Assembly (NCBI GenBank): GCA_027492035.1 | Contig: JAOZFT010000015.1 | Coordinates: 9,540 to 73,539 of the forward strand | DNA from: Thermoproteota archaeon | Lineage (GTDB): Archaea; Korarchaeota; JAOZGF01; JAOZFZ01 | DNA: 64,000 nt | Reading direction: 5' to 3' | In this document: piece by piece, positions 29,683 through 39,474 of the stretch | How the letters are laid out: every line of letters starts with the position of its first letter | How positions within the stretch are numbered: the stretch's first letter is position 1 | Made by a program: the position numbers and the translations under genes | Notes under the pieces: model-generated | The model's database searches: none | Told to the model about the DNA's origin: nothing | Seen by the model: only the letters and a program-made list of their open reading frames with translations

Positions 29683-30726
29683 GTGAGTAATAGAGTAAAA
29701 ATAATAATGTATGGGCTTGGCTACATGGGAAAAGAAATTGCTAAACTGTTACTGAAAAAGAAAGGGGTTGAAATAGTTGGTGCCATAGATATCTCTAAAG
29801 ACATTGTTGGAAAGGATTTAGGAGAAGTTTTAGGGGTAAAAAAAGATTTAGGTGTAACTGTGACTGACGACTCCAAATCTCTTCTTTCAAAAGTTGAGTC
29901 AGACATAGTTGCGCATGCAACAACTTCCTATTTAACTCAAACATTTTCGCAAATATCTGAATGCGTAATGGAGGGTTTTAATGTCATATCTACATGTGAA
30001 GAACTCTCTTACCCTTTCAAAAAACATCCTGAACTTGCAAATAAGCTTGACAGGTTAGCTAAAGAAAACGGTGTAACAGTTTTAGGTACAGGGATAAACC
30101 CCGGTTTCTTAATGGACACTTTACCAATAGTGTTAACTGGGCTTTGTCAAGACGTTAAAAAGGTGAAAGTGACCAGGATGATGTATTCAGGTAACCGTAG
30201 AATACCTTTCCAGAAAAAGATAGGTACAGGGCTTTCCCCTAACGAATTTAAGCAAAAAATTGAGAAGAAAGAAATAACTGGACATGTTGGTTTAAACGAA
30301 TCAATTGCACACATTGCCGCTGCTCTAGGATGGGAACTGGAAAAAATAGTGGAAGAACCTCCTGAACCTATAATTGCAGAAAAAGAACTTAAAACAAGCT
30401 ATACTACAGTAAAAAGGGGCCAAGTTGCAGGGTTAAAAAGTGTAGGTAGAGGATTAATTCAAGGGAGGGAAGTCATAACTTTGGAGTTTATTTCCCATGC
30501 AAGCGTCGAGGAACCATATGATGAGGTAATAATTGAAGGTACTCCTTCAATACATGAAAAGATAATTGGTGGAGTTCATGGAGACCTAGGTACAGTGGCA
30601 ATGGTGGTTAATATGATACCTAAAGTGATTAACGCAAGGCCTGGATTGTTAACAATGAGAGATATGCCTCTACCCTCAGCTGTGCTAGAAGATATGAGAA
30701 TTTACTTAGAATGGGAAACTCCTTAA
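29683..30726 (+). CDS. DapB-fold NAD(P)-dependent dehydrogenase, 2,4-diaminopentanoate dehydrogenase-like
   Basis: A 347-residue protein with an N-terminal Rossmann domain (VKIIMYGLGYMGKEIAKLL) and the catalytic/dimerisation domain of the dihydrodipicolinate reductase-like group. GTGINPGFLMDTLPIVL is typical of 2,4-diaminopentanoate dehydrogenase and native amine dehydrogenases. GTG at 29683 has AAGGTGAG upstream; GTG at 29674 is an alternative. It heads the operon with iorAB, abfD and an aminotransferase. The ornithine aminomutase that normally supplies diaminopentanoate is not seen, so a different amine or keto acid substrate is possible. Confidence 0.8.
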   Translation: MSNRVKIIMYGLGYMGKEIAKLLLKKKGVEIVGAIDISKDIVGKDLGEVLGVKKDLGVTVTDDSKSLLSKVESDIVAHATTSYLTQTFSQISECVMEGFNVISTCEELSYPFKKHPELANKLDRLAKENGVTVLGTGINPGFLMDTLPIVLTGLCQDVKKVKVTRMMYSGNRRIPFQKKIGTGLSPNEFKQKIEKKEITGHVGLNESIAHIAAALGWELEKIVEEPPEPIIAEKELKTSYTTVKRGQVAGLKSVGRGLIQGREVITLEFISHASVEEPYDEVIIEGTPSIHEKIIGGVHGDLGTVAMVVNMIPKVINARPGLLTMRDMPLPSAVLEDMRIYLEWETP

Positions 30727-30755
30727 CTTTTAAACTAAACAGGGGCTTGTAGGAG

Positions 30756-32660
30756 TTGAGGAAAGCTGAAATAATAGCTAAAAATAATCCAGGGGAAAAA
30801 GTTTTATTGCTCGGTAACGAAGCAGTTGCTAGGGGCGCTATTGAAGCAGGGATTCAAGTCGCTACATCTTACCCAGGAACACCTGCATCCGAGATCCTTT
30901 CAACCATAGCATCTGTAGCTAATAAATTTAATATTCACGCAGAGTGGTCAACAAACGAAATGGTTGCTTTTGAAACAGCTGCAGGGGCTGCAATGGCTGG
31001 GTTAAGATCAATGGTTTCACTGAAACATGTAGGGTTAAACTGGTGCGCTGACCCCTTAATGGCTATTAATCAATCAGGTATAAGTGGCGGTTTTGTAATA
31101 GCTGTAGCTGATGACCCTGGAGCCTATAGTTCACAAAATGAGCAAGACAGCAGGTATTACTCTAAAATGTCTGAATTATTGATGTTGGAACCTTGTGACG
31201 CAGCTGAAGCTAAAGAAGCTGTCAAGGAGGCATTTAATCTTTCAGAGAAACTTGAGTTACCTGTTTTCGTCAGACTTGTGAATCGGATATGTCACTCAAG
31301 GGCAGACATTACTTTAGGTCCCATAAAAACGGAGAAAAGGAAGGCTTCATTCAAAAGAGGGAGACGCTGGGTAATGATCGCTGGTAGCTCACCTGAAAGA
31401 CACAAATGGCTCCATCAGAAACAAAGGGAAATAGAGGAAGTGGTTGGAAACCTCTGGCTTAATAAACTTGAACTCAAAAAAGGTGAGTTAGGTATAGTTT
31501 CAGCAGGCGTCACTTACACATACGTTAAGGATGCACTTAACAAGTTAGGGTTAGATGGAGAAGTTAGTGTGTTAAAAATTGGGACATATCCTTCGCCGAG
31601 AAAACTTATAGAGCAATTACTAAAAAATGTCAAAAAAGTACTTGTTTTCGAGGAAGTGGAGCCTTTGGTTGAGAAGGAAATCAAAGAAATATGTTTCGAT
31701 TTAGGTGTAAAACCGGTAGTTAGGGGGAAACTAACAAATGATGTGCAGAGAGAAAAGGACTTAAATGTGGATTCCGTATCTAAATCAATAGTTGAGGTTT
31801 TAAATATCAAACACAAGCATCTAAACCCTGTCAGAGATTCAGCTCTTAAAAAAGCTCAAGAAATCACTCCTCCAAGAAGACTTCTCATGTGCCCAGGATG
31901 TCCCCACACAGCAACTTTCTACATCATTAGGAAAGCAGGTTTTAAAGCCGCTAAGGGAAAAATAATTTACTCCGGAGACATAGGTTGTTACTCTTTGGGA
32001 TTTTATGCTTTTGAACCACCAAGACAGGACACTCAATTCTGCATGGGAGCAAGTATAGGTGTAGGTTGCGGATTAGCGCAAAGTGGTATAGAGGATGTGG
32101 TGGTGGCCACGATAGGTGACTCCACCATTATCCACGCTGGAATACCTGGCTTGATCAACGCCTCCTACAACAAAGCTAAACTTCTAATAGTGGTCTTTGA
32201 CAACGGTGCAACTGCAATGACGGGCTTCCAGCCTCATCCAGGTACAGGTGTAACTGCTACAGGTGAAAAAACAAAGAAGGTGAATATAGAAGACATTGCA
32301 AAGGCTTGCGGAGTAGAATATGTAAAAGTAATAGACCCTTACAGCGTTGATGAATCAGTTAAAGTTGTAACTGAAGCCATGAAACAACCAGGTGTATCTG
32401 TTATTATTTCACGTAGACTTTGCATGCTTGAATGGCTTAGGAAAGCCAGAAGGGAAGGAATGAAGAAAAAGCTCTACGAAGTTGATGTTGAGAAATGTAC
32501 AGGCTGTAAAATTTGCGTAAATGAATTAGGGTGTCCAGCAATAGTTTTCGATCAGAGAAACAATGTAGCAGCTATAGATGAAGTATTGTGCAACGGTTGT
32601 GGCGTATGCGCACAGGTCTGCCCTGTGGATGCAATTCACAAAATTAAAGAGGTGACTTAA
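30756..32660 (+). CDS. iorA: Indolepyruvate:ferredoxin oxidoreductase alpha subunit
   Basis: A 634-residue subunit that decarboxylates aromatic 2-oxoacids to acyl-CoA and reduces ferredoxin. It has the pyrimidine-binding domain (YPGTPASEILSTI), the TPP-binding core (GDIGCYSLGF, GDSTIIHAGIPGLINASYN) and a C-terminal bacterial ferredoxin domain with CTGCKICVNELGCP and CNGCGVCAQVCP for two 4Fe-4S clusters. Length is normal. It begins with TTG right after GGAG, so the exact start is uncertain. iorB follows after one base. Confidence 0.95.
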   Translation: MRKAEIIAKNNPGEKVLLLGNEAVARGAIEAGIQVATSYPGTPASEILSTIASVANKFNIHAEWSTNEMVAFETAAGAAMAGLRSMVSLKHVGLNWCADPLMAINQSGISGGFVIAVADDPGAYSSQNEQDSRYYSKMSELLMLEPCDAAEAKEAVKEAFNLSEKLELPVFVRLVNRICHSRADITLGPIKTEKRKASFKRGRRWVMIAGSSPERHKWLHQKQREIEEVVGNLWLNKLELKKGELGIVSAGVTYTYVKDALNKLGLDGEVSVLKIGTYPSPRKLIEQLLKNVKKVLVFEEVEPLVEKEIKEICFDLGVKPVVRGKLTNDVQREKDLNVDSVSKSIVEVLNIKHKHLNPVRDSALKKAQEITPPRRLLMCPGCPHTATFYIIRKAGFKAAKGKIIYSGDIGCYSLGFYAFEPPRQDTQFCMGASIGVGCGLAQSGIEDVVVATIGDSTIIHAGIPGLINASYNKAKLLIVVFDNGATAMTGFQPHPGTGVTATGEKTKKVNIEDIAKACGVEYVKVIDPYSVDESVKVVTEAMKQPGVSVIISRRLCMLEWLRKARREGMKKKLYEVDVEKCTGCKICVNELGCPAIVFDQRNNVAAIDEVLCNGCGVCAQVCPVDAIHKIKEVT

Positions 32661-32661
32661 T

Positions 32662-33282
32662 ATGGTTAAAAGAGAAATTGAAGAGTTCAATATTCTAATT
32701 GCAGGTGTAGGGGGGCAGGGTAACCTTTTATCTTCAGAAATAATAGCCACAGCTGCTGTGAAATCAGGTTTCAAAGTAAGAGTTGCTGATGTTTTCGGCG
32801 CTGCCCAGAGGGGAGGAAGTGTATTGAGCCATATCAGAATAGGTGAAAAAATCTTTAGCCCCGTTATTCCTGAACAAAACGCTAATGTACTTCTCGGTTT
32901 TGAACCTGTAGAATGCTTGAGGGCCGCAAAGTTTCTTTCACCCACTTGCGTAGCCATCGTTAACTTAAGGCCTATATATCCAAGGGATGTAGCCTTAGGG
33001 AAATTTAAGTACCCGAGTATCGAGGAAATAATTAATTTATTGAGGGAATTAGCCAATAAAGTTTTATCTAAAGACTTTATCTCCGTAGCAGAGAAGGCAG
33101 GGGACCCCATGACATTAAATGTCACAATGGTTGGGGCTTTAGCCAGTTTAAAAACTTTACCGATTGAGAAAGAAACTTTGCTGGAAGCTGTTAAAGAAGT
33201 TGTTCCTCCAAAAACCAAAGAAATGAACATTAGGGCCTTCAAAATGGGTTATGATGAAACACTTAAAATCTTAAAGCCTTAA
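32662..33282 (+). CDS. iorB: Indolepyruvate:ferredoxin oxidoreductase beta subunit
   Basis: A 206-residue gamma-domain subunit of the 2-oxoacid oxidoreductase. The N-terminal FNILIAGVGGQGNLLSSEII and RGGSVLSHIRIG are diagnostic. The ATG is preceded by AGAGGTGA inside the end of iorA. The pair forms the usual archaeal IOR. A link to the following abfD suggests general amino acid fermentation. Confidence 0.95.
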   Translation: MVKREIEEFNILIAGVGGQGNLLSSEIIATAAVKSGFKVRVADVFGAAQRGGSVLSHIRIGEKIFSPVIPEQNANVLLGFEPVECLRAAKFLSPTCVAIVNLRPIYPRDVALGKFKYPSIEEIINLLRELANKVLSKDFISVAEKAGDPMTLNVTMVGALASLKTLPIEKETLLEAVKEVVPPKTKEMNIRAFKMGYDETLKILKP

Positions 33283-33313
33283 GCCCTTTTTCGATTTTTT
33301 GGAGGCGCCTGAA

Positions 33314-34834
33314 TTGCTCATGAATGGAAGAGAATATATAGAAAGTTTAAAGAAACTAAAACCCAAAATTTACTGTTTCGGTAAAAGGGTAGAAAGCGTA
33401 GTTAACCATCCAATGTTTAAACCTCACATAACCGCAGCTGCAATGACTTACGAGTTGGCACATGACCCAGAGTACAAAGAAATAATGACAGCTAAATCTC
33501 CTTTCATAAAAGACGTGGTTAATCGTTTCACTCACATACATCAATCAACTGATGATTTAGTTAAGAAAGTTAAAATGATGCGTCTCCTCGGCCAAAGAAC
33601 AGGGACATGTTTCCAGAGATGCGTAGGGTTAGATGCATTAAATGCTCTTTATGTAGTAACTTATGAAATTGATAAGAAGCATGGAACAAACTACCATAAA
33701 AGATTTATTGAATATCTTAAACATGTACAAAGGAAAGATTTAATGCCTGCCGGTGCAATGACGGACCCTAGAGGAGTAAGAAGCTTAACTCCGCATGAAC
33801 AACCTGATCCAGACTTATATGTTCATGTTGTTGAAAAAAATAAAGACGGAATAATAGTAAGAGGAGCGAAATGCCAAATAACAGGTACCGTGAACTCGCA
33901 TGAAATAATTGCTTTACCAACTAGAACTATGAGAAAAGAAGATTCAGACTATTCAGTTGCATTCGCTGTTCCAGTGGATGAAAAAGGAATTACTTTAGTG
34001 TTTGCGAGGCAAACAAACGATACAAGGAGATTAGAAACTGAAATCGATGTAGGAAATGCTAAATATGGTGTAGTAGGAGGGGAAACCCTAATAATTTTCG
34101 ATGATGTTTTTGTTCCATGGGAAAGGGTTTTTATGTGCGGCGAGCACGAACACAGCTTAGAACTTGTTGAGGCCTTCAGCAGCCACCACAGATCAAACTA
34201 CGGAGGCTGCAAAGTTGGAGTGGCTGACGTAGCTATAGGAGCCTGTAAATGGTTGGCTGATGCATACGGGTTAAGTAAAGTGTACCATATAAGAGACAAG
34301 TTAAGTGAAATGGTTCATTTAGCTGAAACATGTTGGAGCTGTTCTCTTGCATGTGCCTATGAGGGATATAAAACCAACTCCGGAGCCTACATGGTTAACA
34401 CCTTGCTGGCGAACGTTGTCAAATTAAACATTACAAGAATGGTTTATGAATGGATGAGACTTGCTCAAGATATTACAGGTGGAACGGTGATAACTCTACC
34501 TTCTGAATTAGACTATAACCATCCTGAAATAGGGAAGTATATAGATAAGTTTTATCAAGTTAAAGAAGGGATTCCCACTGAGTACAGGCTTAGAATGACA
34601 AGGCTTGTTGAAAACATAGCTGTGGGTGCTGGTTTACCTGAGTCACTTCACGGCGCAGGATCTCCCGGGGCGCAAAAAGTCATGATTGAAAGAAGAACAA
34701 ATTTAGAAGAAAAAAAATCCTTTGCAGAAGTGATTGCAGGCATAAAGGGTGATAAGTACTTCAGAAAGATATGGGGAGTTTCTGAAGATGAATTTTTCGC
34801 TAAATTCCGTAAGAAAAGGAAGGAAAAGACGTAA
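33314..34834 (+). CDS. abfD: 4-Hydroxybutyryl-CoA dehydratase
   Basis: A 506-residue 4Fe-4S/FAD enzyme of the HpaB fold that turns 4-hydroxybutyryl-CoA into crotonyl-CoA. Starting at the TTG at 33314 (GGAGG eight bases upstream), the cluster ligands fall at Cys99 and Cys103 (TCFQRCVG), His292 and Cys299 (SHHRSNYGGCK). These are the positions known for the Clostridium aminobutyricum enzyme. This supports both function and start; an ATG at 33320 is also possible. The role could be GABA fermentation or a carbon cycle; here a class III aminotransferase follows after 27 bases, which favours GABA or a GABA-betaine. Confidence 0.95.
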   Translation: MLMNGREYIESLKKLKPKIYCFGKRVESVVNHPMFKPHITAAAMTYELAHDPEYKEIMTAKSPFIKDVVNRFTHIHQSTDDLVKKVKMMRLLGQRTGTCFQRCVGLDALNALYVVTYEIDKKHGTNYHKRFIEYLKHVQRKDLMPAGAMTDPRGVRSLTPHEQPDPDLYVHVVEKNKDGIIVRGAKCQITGTVNSHEIIALPTRTMRKEDSDYSVAFAVPVDEKGITLVFARQTNDTRRLETEIDVGNAKYGVVGGETLIIFDDVFVPWERVFMCGEHEHSLELVEAFSSHHRSNYGGCKVGVADVAIGACKWLADAYGLSKVYHIRDKLSEMVHLAETCWSCSLACAYEGYKTNSGAYMVNTLLANVVKLNITRMVYEWMRLAQDITGGTVITLPSELDYNHPEIGKYIDKFYQVKEGIPTEYRLRMTRLVENIAVGAGLPESLHGAGSPGAQKVMIERRTNLEEKKSFAEVIAGIKGDKYFRKIWGVSEDEFFAKFRKKRKEKT

Positions 34835-34861
34835 CTTTCTCCTAAAAAATGTGATCGTAAA

Positions 34862-36247
34862 GTGACGCATTACAACCAGTTACTGCAGCAAGAAATAAGG
34901 AAATATAGGGAGAAAACAAGGAAATCAAGGAATCTTAATAACTTAGCACGGAGTCTCCTCCCGGGAGGAGACACAAGAACCGTAACTTACTTTAAACCTT
35001 ATCCTCTTTATGTGAGAGAGGGATCAGGATACTTGGTTTGTGATGTTGACGGTAACAAATACATTGATTTCCTTAACAACTACACTTCACTGGTGCACGG
35101 CCACCGTCACCCTAAAATTGTTGAGGCAATCAATAACCAACTTACCCATTTACAAGCAGTTCATGCCCCCACAGAAAAACAAATCGAGCTTGCTAAATTG
35201 ATTTGTGAAAGATTTCCTTCAGTTGAAATGGTTAGGTTTATGAATTCAGGTACTGAAGCTACAATGAACGCTATAAGACTTGCAAGAGCTTATACAGGGA
35301 AAAAGAAAATAATGAAAGCTGAGGGGGGTTACCATGGAACCCATGACTTTGCAATGATAAGTGTGCATCCTCCTTCGGAGAAGTATGGCTCTCTAAACAA
35401 CCCTGAATCTGTTCCAGAGGATAAAGGGATACCTAAAGCTGTACTCAAAAACGTTATAGTCTTCCCCTTCAACAATTTCGAAGTCACTGAGAAATTAATA
35501 AAGAGAAACAAGGAAGAGTTGGCAGCTTTAATAGTTGAACCTATAATGGGAACAGCAGGCATAATACCACCTGTAAAAGATTATTTAAAATTTCTCAGAG
35601 AAATAACAATTGACAATGACGTTTTATTGGTTTTCGATGAAGTAATTACTGCCAGACTAAGTAAGGGAGGTGCTCAGGAATATTTTAAGGTAGAACCTGA
35701 CTTAACAGCCTCAGGGAAAATGTTCGGTGGCGGAACCCCTATTGGCTTAGTTGGAGGAAAGGAAGAAATTATGCAACTTTACTCCCCTGAGAGGAAAGAA
35801 TTCTTATCTCAATCAGGAACTTTTAACGCAAACCCTGTAACCATGGCCGCAGGTGTTGCAACACTTAAACTGTTAACAACCCAAGCTATAAAGAAAATAA
35901 ACTCTTTAGGAGGATTCTTAAAGAAAAGAATTTCCAACTTATTTAGTGAATTTAGTGTTCAAATTAAGGTTACAGGTGTAGGCTCCCTCTTAAATATTCA
36001 TTTCACAAATAAAGAAGTTTTAGATTACAGGAGTTCCTTAACAGCTGACAAGGATCTCCACTTCCTACTTTACTTATCTTTACTCAACAGGGGAATCTGG
36101 ATAGCCCCAAGATTAATGGCTAACATTTCCACTCCCATGTCTAACAGGGAAACTGAAAAATTCCTTAAAACTTTAGGGGAAGTCTTAGTTTCTATTAAAC
36201 CTGCAATTGAAGAGAAAGCTCCCCACTTAATAAACAAAGAAATGTAG
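34862..36247 (+). CDS. Class III PLP-dependent aminotransferase (HemL-like, copy 2)
   Basis: A 461-residue fold-type I aminotransferase. LPGGDTRTVTYFKPYPL near the N terminus, MNSGTEATMNAIRLARA, FDEVITARLSKGG and the PLP lysine in ASGKMFGGGTPIGL are visible. It begins with GTG 27 bases after abfD and ends the operon. By position it may convert 4-aminobutyrate to succinate semialdehyde ahead of 4-hydroxybutyryl-CoA, though HemL-like members also act on beta-amino acids. It is convergent with the mtrH-like gene. Confidence 0.87.
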   Translation: MTHYNQLLQQEIRKYREKTRKSRNLNNLARSLLPGGDTRTVTYFKPYPLYVREGSGYLVCDVDGNKYIDFLNNYTSLVHGHRHPKIVEAINNQLTHLQAVHAPTEKQIELAKLICERFPSVEMVRFMNSGTEATMNAIRLARAYTGKKKIMKAEGGYHGTHDFAMISVHPPSEKYGSLNNPESVPEDKGIPKAVLKNVIVFPFNNFEVTEKLIKRNKEELAALIVEPIMGTAGIIPPVKDYLKFLREITIDNDVLLVFDEVITARLSKGGAQEYFKVEPDLTASGKMFGGGTPIGLVGGKEEIMQLYSPERKEFLSQSGTFNANPVTMAAGVATLKLLTTQAIKKINSLGGFLKKRISNLFSEFSVQIKVTGVGSLLNIHFTNKEVLDYRSSLTADKDLHFLLYLSLLNRGIWIAPRLMANISTPMSNRETEKFLKTLGEVLVSIKPAIEEKAPHLINKEM

Positions 36248-36320
36248 AACGGAATTTTTAACTAATTTATTTTCTTTTCTCAACGTCTTACTTGCTTTTT
36301 AATTCCTTCCCTTCCTATTT

Positions 36321-37223
36321 TTAGGATATTCTGTATCTGGGATGGCTTTTTGGAAGTTTAATCTTTTCCTCTATTAACAATTGGCCGAAGGAAGCATCTA
36401 CCAAACTTATTGCTGGGAACATGTATTCTGCGTCTCTTAATGGGCCGTACAATATGAAATCAGCTCCTAAAGCTGTGGGAAGTATACATGAAGAAGCTGT
36501 AGAAGCTATTACTCCTTCTTGGCTTATTTTCTTCTTCAACCCTTTCCACTGACTTACTGCATTATGGGCTCCGCAGCCGGCTGGAACACCGAATTTATCC
36601 TTTATTTCAAATAAAGCCTTTGTAGCCATTCCAAGAGTTGGTATGTCCAGTACTGTTGTGTCTACCAGAATGTTTTCTAATCCAAGTTCCTCAGCCTTCT
36701 TTATTAATTCCCCAGCTACTTCAACTCTTCCTTTTGAGGAAATTATTGCTTTCATTCCGTAAGTTAGTAACACTGCACTTTTTAAACCAACCTCTTTCAC
36801 TTTGTTTAAAACAACTTCTTTTGTTTCTGGAGTTATTGAGTTCAGAATTATTCTAGACAACAAACCTGTTTCGTTTGAATACTCTAACCCTTCAACCATT
36901 GTTTCATTACTTAATCCATCTAAAAGCAAAGGAACATCTGAATTGTTAGCTGTGAAATCTAAAAATTTTTTCATAGCCTCAGGAGTTGTCCCTACAACAT
37001 CCAGCATTAAAGGTAAACCTGTTAAATCAGACATTTCCAAGGCTTTACTTAACTCTTCCCCGGCTTCTTCTTCATTAAACACTCCCTTGTCAGGGTCATT
37101 AACTACCCTATGTCCTCTGTAAAAGATACTTCCTATTAACACTGTCGGATTCTCCCCAGGATTTCCCCCCAACTTGATGCCTCCTATTTCAACAATTTTT
37201 TGTTTAGCTTTAAATTTCCACAT
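36321..37223 (-). CDS. MtrH-like methyltransferase (corrinoid to tetrahydropterin)
   Basis: A 300-residue homologue of tetrahydromethanopterin S-methyltransferase subunit H. It starts with the family block KAKQKIVEIGGIKLGGNPGE, then PTVLIGSIFYRGH and DVVGTTPEAM. MtrH moves the methyl group between the corrinoid and the pterin. No other Mtr subunits are present, so it is likely a soluble, free-standing enzyme. It is the third gene of an operon with a corrinoid protein and an MttB homologue, which completes a methylamine-to-tetrahydropterin route without coenzyme M. It starts at the ATG at 37223. Confidence 0.92.
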   Translation of the reverse strand: MWKFKAKQKIVEIGGIKLGGNPGENPTVLIGSIFYRGHRVVNDPDKGVFNEEEAGEELSKALEMSDLTGLPLMLDVVGTTPEAMKKFLDFTANNSDVPLLLDGLSNETMVEGLEYSNETGLLSRIILNSITPETKEVVLNKVKEVGLKSAVLLTYGMKAIISSKGRVEVAGELIKKAEELGLENILVDTTVLDIPTLGMATKALFEIKDKFGVPAGCGAHNAVSQWKGLKKKISQEGVIASTASSCILPTALGADFILYGPLRDAEYMFPAISLVDASFGQLLIEEKIKLPKSHPRYRIS

Positions 37224-37363
37224 CCAAAAACCCCTCTTCTACTCTTTCACTAAGTGAAGGAGAAAGTAAAGATTGAACCTAAAAAAACAAATACAGTTCT
37301 TTTTTTAGAAAAACTTTAGGAAGGTGCTGTTGCGAAAAAAGGTAAAAAAGCTAAAGAATTAAT

Positions 37364-38821
37364 TTAGTGAACAACTTCTTTAGCTGCACTTTTGATCACT
37401 TTGTCTATTTCATCTACTACATCCTTGGGTAAAGGTGTAACTTCGTGTTCCTTCAATATTTTTCTGGCTTTCTCTCTAGCCTTCTTCGTCAAGTCTTTGC
37501 CTCCTTCACTTATCCACTTCCTCCAAGAGGATTTGCTTAATAGATCAGTTAGGTAATGTTCCTGTTTAAAAAGTTTCCTTGTGTGTTTAAGGCTTAAATA
37601 ACTTCCTGCATGACCTGCTTCCTTTATAGCTTCAACTGCTAAAGTTTCTTCATTTACTTCAACTCCCTGCAACAATCTTTTAATCATCCCTATTAATTCA
37701 TCACAAATCACAATGAAATCAGCGCTGCACAGCAAACCTGAGTCCATGTAGCCTATATCATGGATAAGGTTTTGGCCACTTAAAGCAGCTGCTGCTATAT
37801 AAAGCGCCGCTTCAGCAGCTGCTTGTGCATCAGTTAATTTAGAATCTGTACACCCTGTAGTTCCCCAAAGGGGAATATCGTAGTAGTGAGACATCTGGGC
37901 GAGCATGACAGCCATCAATAAAGTTGACGCTGTTGTATAAGAAGTTACAGCGTATTTCATATCTAGAACCAAAGGCACCCCACCGTAAATGAAGGGGGTA
38001 CCTGGGTTTAACAATTGAATTATAACGTTTCCTCCCAAGGATTCGGCGCTTGTTTGAACCACTGAACCTGCAAGAGTGACAGGGGCAGTTGCCCCGCTTT
38101 GTGTGCAAGGGGCCCAAACAATTGGCAATCCCTTCTTAACCCATTCAAATAATGCCTCAATGTAATCCCTGCCGAAAATTAATGGGGATTGTGGTTCATC
38201 GTATAAGGTAACTATTGGTTTCCTTCTCAGTTCTTCTTCACCCCCGGCTACGAGTTCAGCTATTTTTATTTGCAGTTTCGTTAACTCTGCACCATGGTAA
38301 CTGTACATTACAAAATGTTTTTCGGTATTAAGCAGTACAGCTTTTTCTTCATATAACCCCATTAAGCCAGAAGGAGCGTCGCTAGCTGTACCTGAACCCA
38401 TTGCAAAGTCAATATTTTCTAATGCATCCCCTAACCTAGTTAGTTCCTCCATGTCCTTGAATGTGCACCTTCTCCTTTCACCTGTTTCAAGGTCTAAAAC
38501 ATAGGTTTGACCGCTTCCTGTACCAAAATATGTCCTTAACCCTTCAAGAACAAAGTCGTATTTTGGGTTCCTACCGTATAACCTAATTGTTTTGGGGGCC
38601 TTTTTAATTGATTCTTCAACTAAGTACTGAGGTATCTTAGCGATTTTAGTTTTAAAATCAACGTCAGCTCCTGCATCCTTAAGGAGTTTTAAAGCCCCTT
38701 CATGTTCAATTTTTATTCCGTGCTGTTCCAGAACTTTCAACACTGCCAAATGTATATCGTATATTTGGTCATTAGTTAAAATTTTGAGCTGCCCCCCCTT
38801 TAATCCACCCCTCATTCTCAT
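37364..38821 (-). CDS. MttB-family corrinoid methyltransferase, pyrrolysine-free (copy 2)
   Basis: A 485-residue MttB superfamily protein, with GGLKGGQLKIL at the start and GTTGCTDSKLTDAQAAAEAALYIAAAALSG-type sequence in the barrel. No in-frame amber codon, so it is a quaternary-amine rather than a Pyl-dependent trimethylamine enzyme. The ATG overlaps the stop of the corrinoid gene by four bases (ATGA), so the two proteins are translationally coupled and very likely partners. mtrH follows after 140 bases. Substrate candidates are betaines. Confidence 0.92.
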   Translation of the reverse strand: MRMRGGLKGGQLKILTNDQIYDIHLAVLKVLEQHGIKIEHEGALKLLKDAGADVDFKTKIAKIPQYLVEESIKKAPKTIRLYGRNPKYDFVLEGLRTYFGTGSGQTYVLDLETGERRRCTFKDMEELTRLGDALENIDFAMGSGTASDAPSGLMGLYEEKAVLLNTEKHFVMYSYHGAELTKLQIKIAELVAGGEEELRRKPIVTLYDEPQSPLIFGRDYIEALFEWVKKGLPIVWAPCTQSGATAPVTLAGSVVQTSAESLGGNVIIQLLNPGTPFIYGGVPLVLDMKYAVTSYTTASTLLMAVMLAQMSHYYDIPLWGTTGCTDSKLTDAQAAAEAALYIAAAALSGQNLIHDIGYMDSGLLCSADFIVICDELIGMIKRLLQGVEVNEETLAVEAIKEAGHAGSYLSLKHTRKLFKQEHYLTDLLSKSSWRKWISEGGKDLTKKAREKARKILKEHEVTPLPKDVVDEIDKVIKSAAKEVVH

Positions 38822-39474
38822 CCCTTCCCAATTAACCTTTTAGCTACTTCAACTGCTTCTGTAGCATCTGCTCCATGTCCATCAGCCCCTATTTCCTCAG
38901 CCCATTCAGGACTTGTAGGGGCTCCTCCAACTATAACTTTGTACTTATCCCTTAACCCCCTCTTTTTAAGTTCCTCGATGAGTTTCTTCTGGACAGGCAT
39001 TGTAGTGGTTAATAATGCAGAGGCACCTATTATGTCAGCACCGTTTTCTTCAGCTGCTTTAATGAAGTTTTCAGGAGGTTGGTCGTTGCCTATCTGAATC
39101 ACCCTGAAACCTGCTGCCTGAAGCATTGAAGCAACTATCCTCTGCCCTATATCATGTATATCCCCCTCAACTGTACCTATCACAATTGTTCCTACGTATT
39201 CAGCTTTCTCCTTTGATTTCTCCAATGCAGGCCTCAAAACAGTCATAACACTGTTCATAACCTCAGCTGACCCAACTAAATCCATCAAAAATATTTCTCC
39301 CCTCCCAAACTTATCCCCTATCTCTTTCAATTTTTTTGATAATGCATTCACAAGTTCAACAGGGCTCATGCCACGTTTTTCAAGTAATTCCTTAGCTAAC
39401 TCGTCAGCACCCTCCGGTTCAGCTTCATCAAGTCTCTTCAACAACTCGTTAAGCACATCTTCTTTAGTGGACAC
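38818..39474 (-). CDS. Methylamine-type corrinoid protein (MttC/MtbC family)
   Basis: A 218-residue cobalamin carrier. An N-terminal helical cap domain (1-90) precedes the B12-binding Rossmann domain with the axial-ligand motif DIHDIG at Asp105-His107-Gly110, then SALLTTTMPVQKKLIE and VGGAPTSPEWAEEIGADGHG. It starts with GTG preceded by GGGAGGTG. First gene of the corrinoid-MttB-MtrH operon. It receives the methyl group on Co(I) and hands it to MtrH. A TATA-like AAATTTATAATA lies just upstream. Confidence 0.95.
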   Translation of the reverse strand: MSTKEDVLNELLKRLDEAEPEGADELAKELLEKRGMSPVELVNALSKKLKEIGDKFGRGEIFLMDLVGSAEVMNSVMTVLRPALEKSKEKAEYVGTIVIGTVEGDIHDIGQRIVASMLQAAGFRVIQIGNDQPPENFIKAAEENGADIIGASALLTTTMPVQKKLIEELKKRGLRDKYKVIVGGAPTSPEWAEEIGADGHGADATEAVEVAKRLIGKG

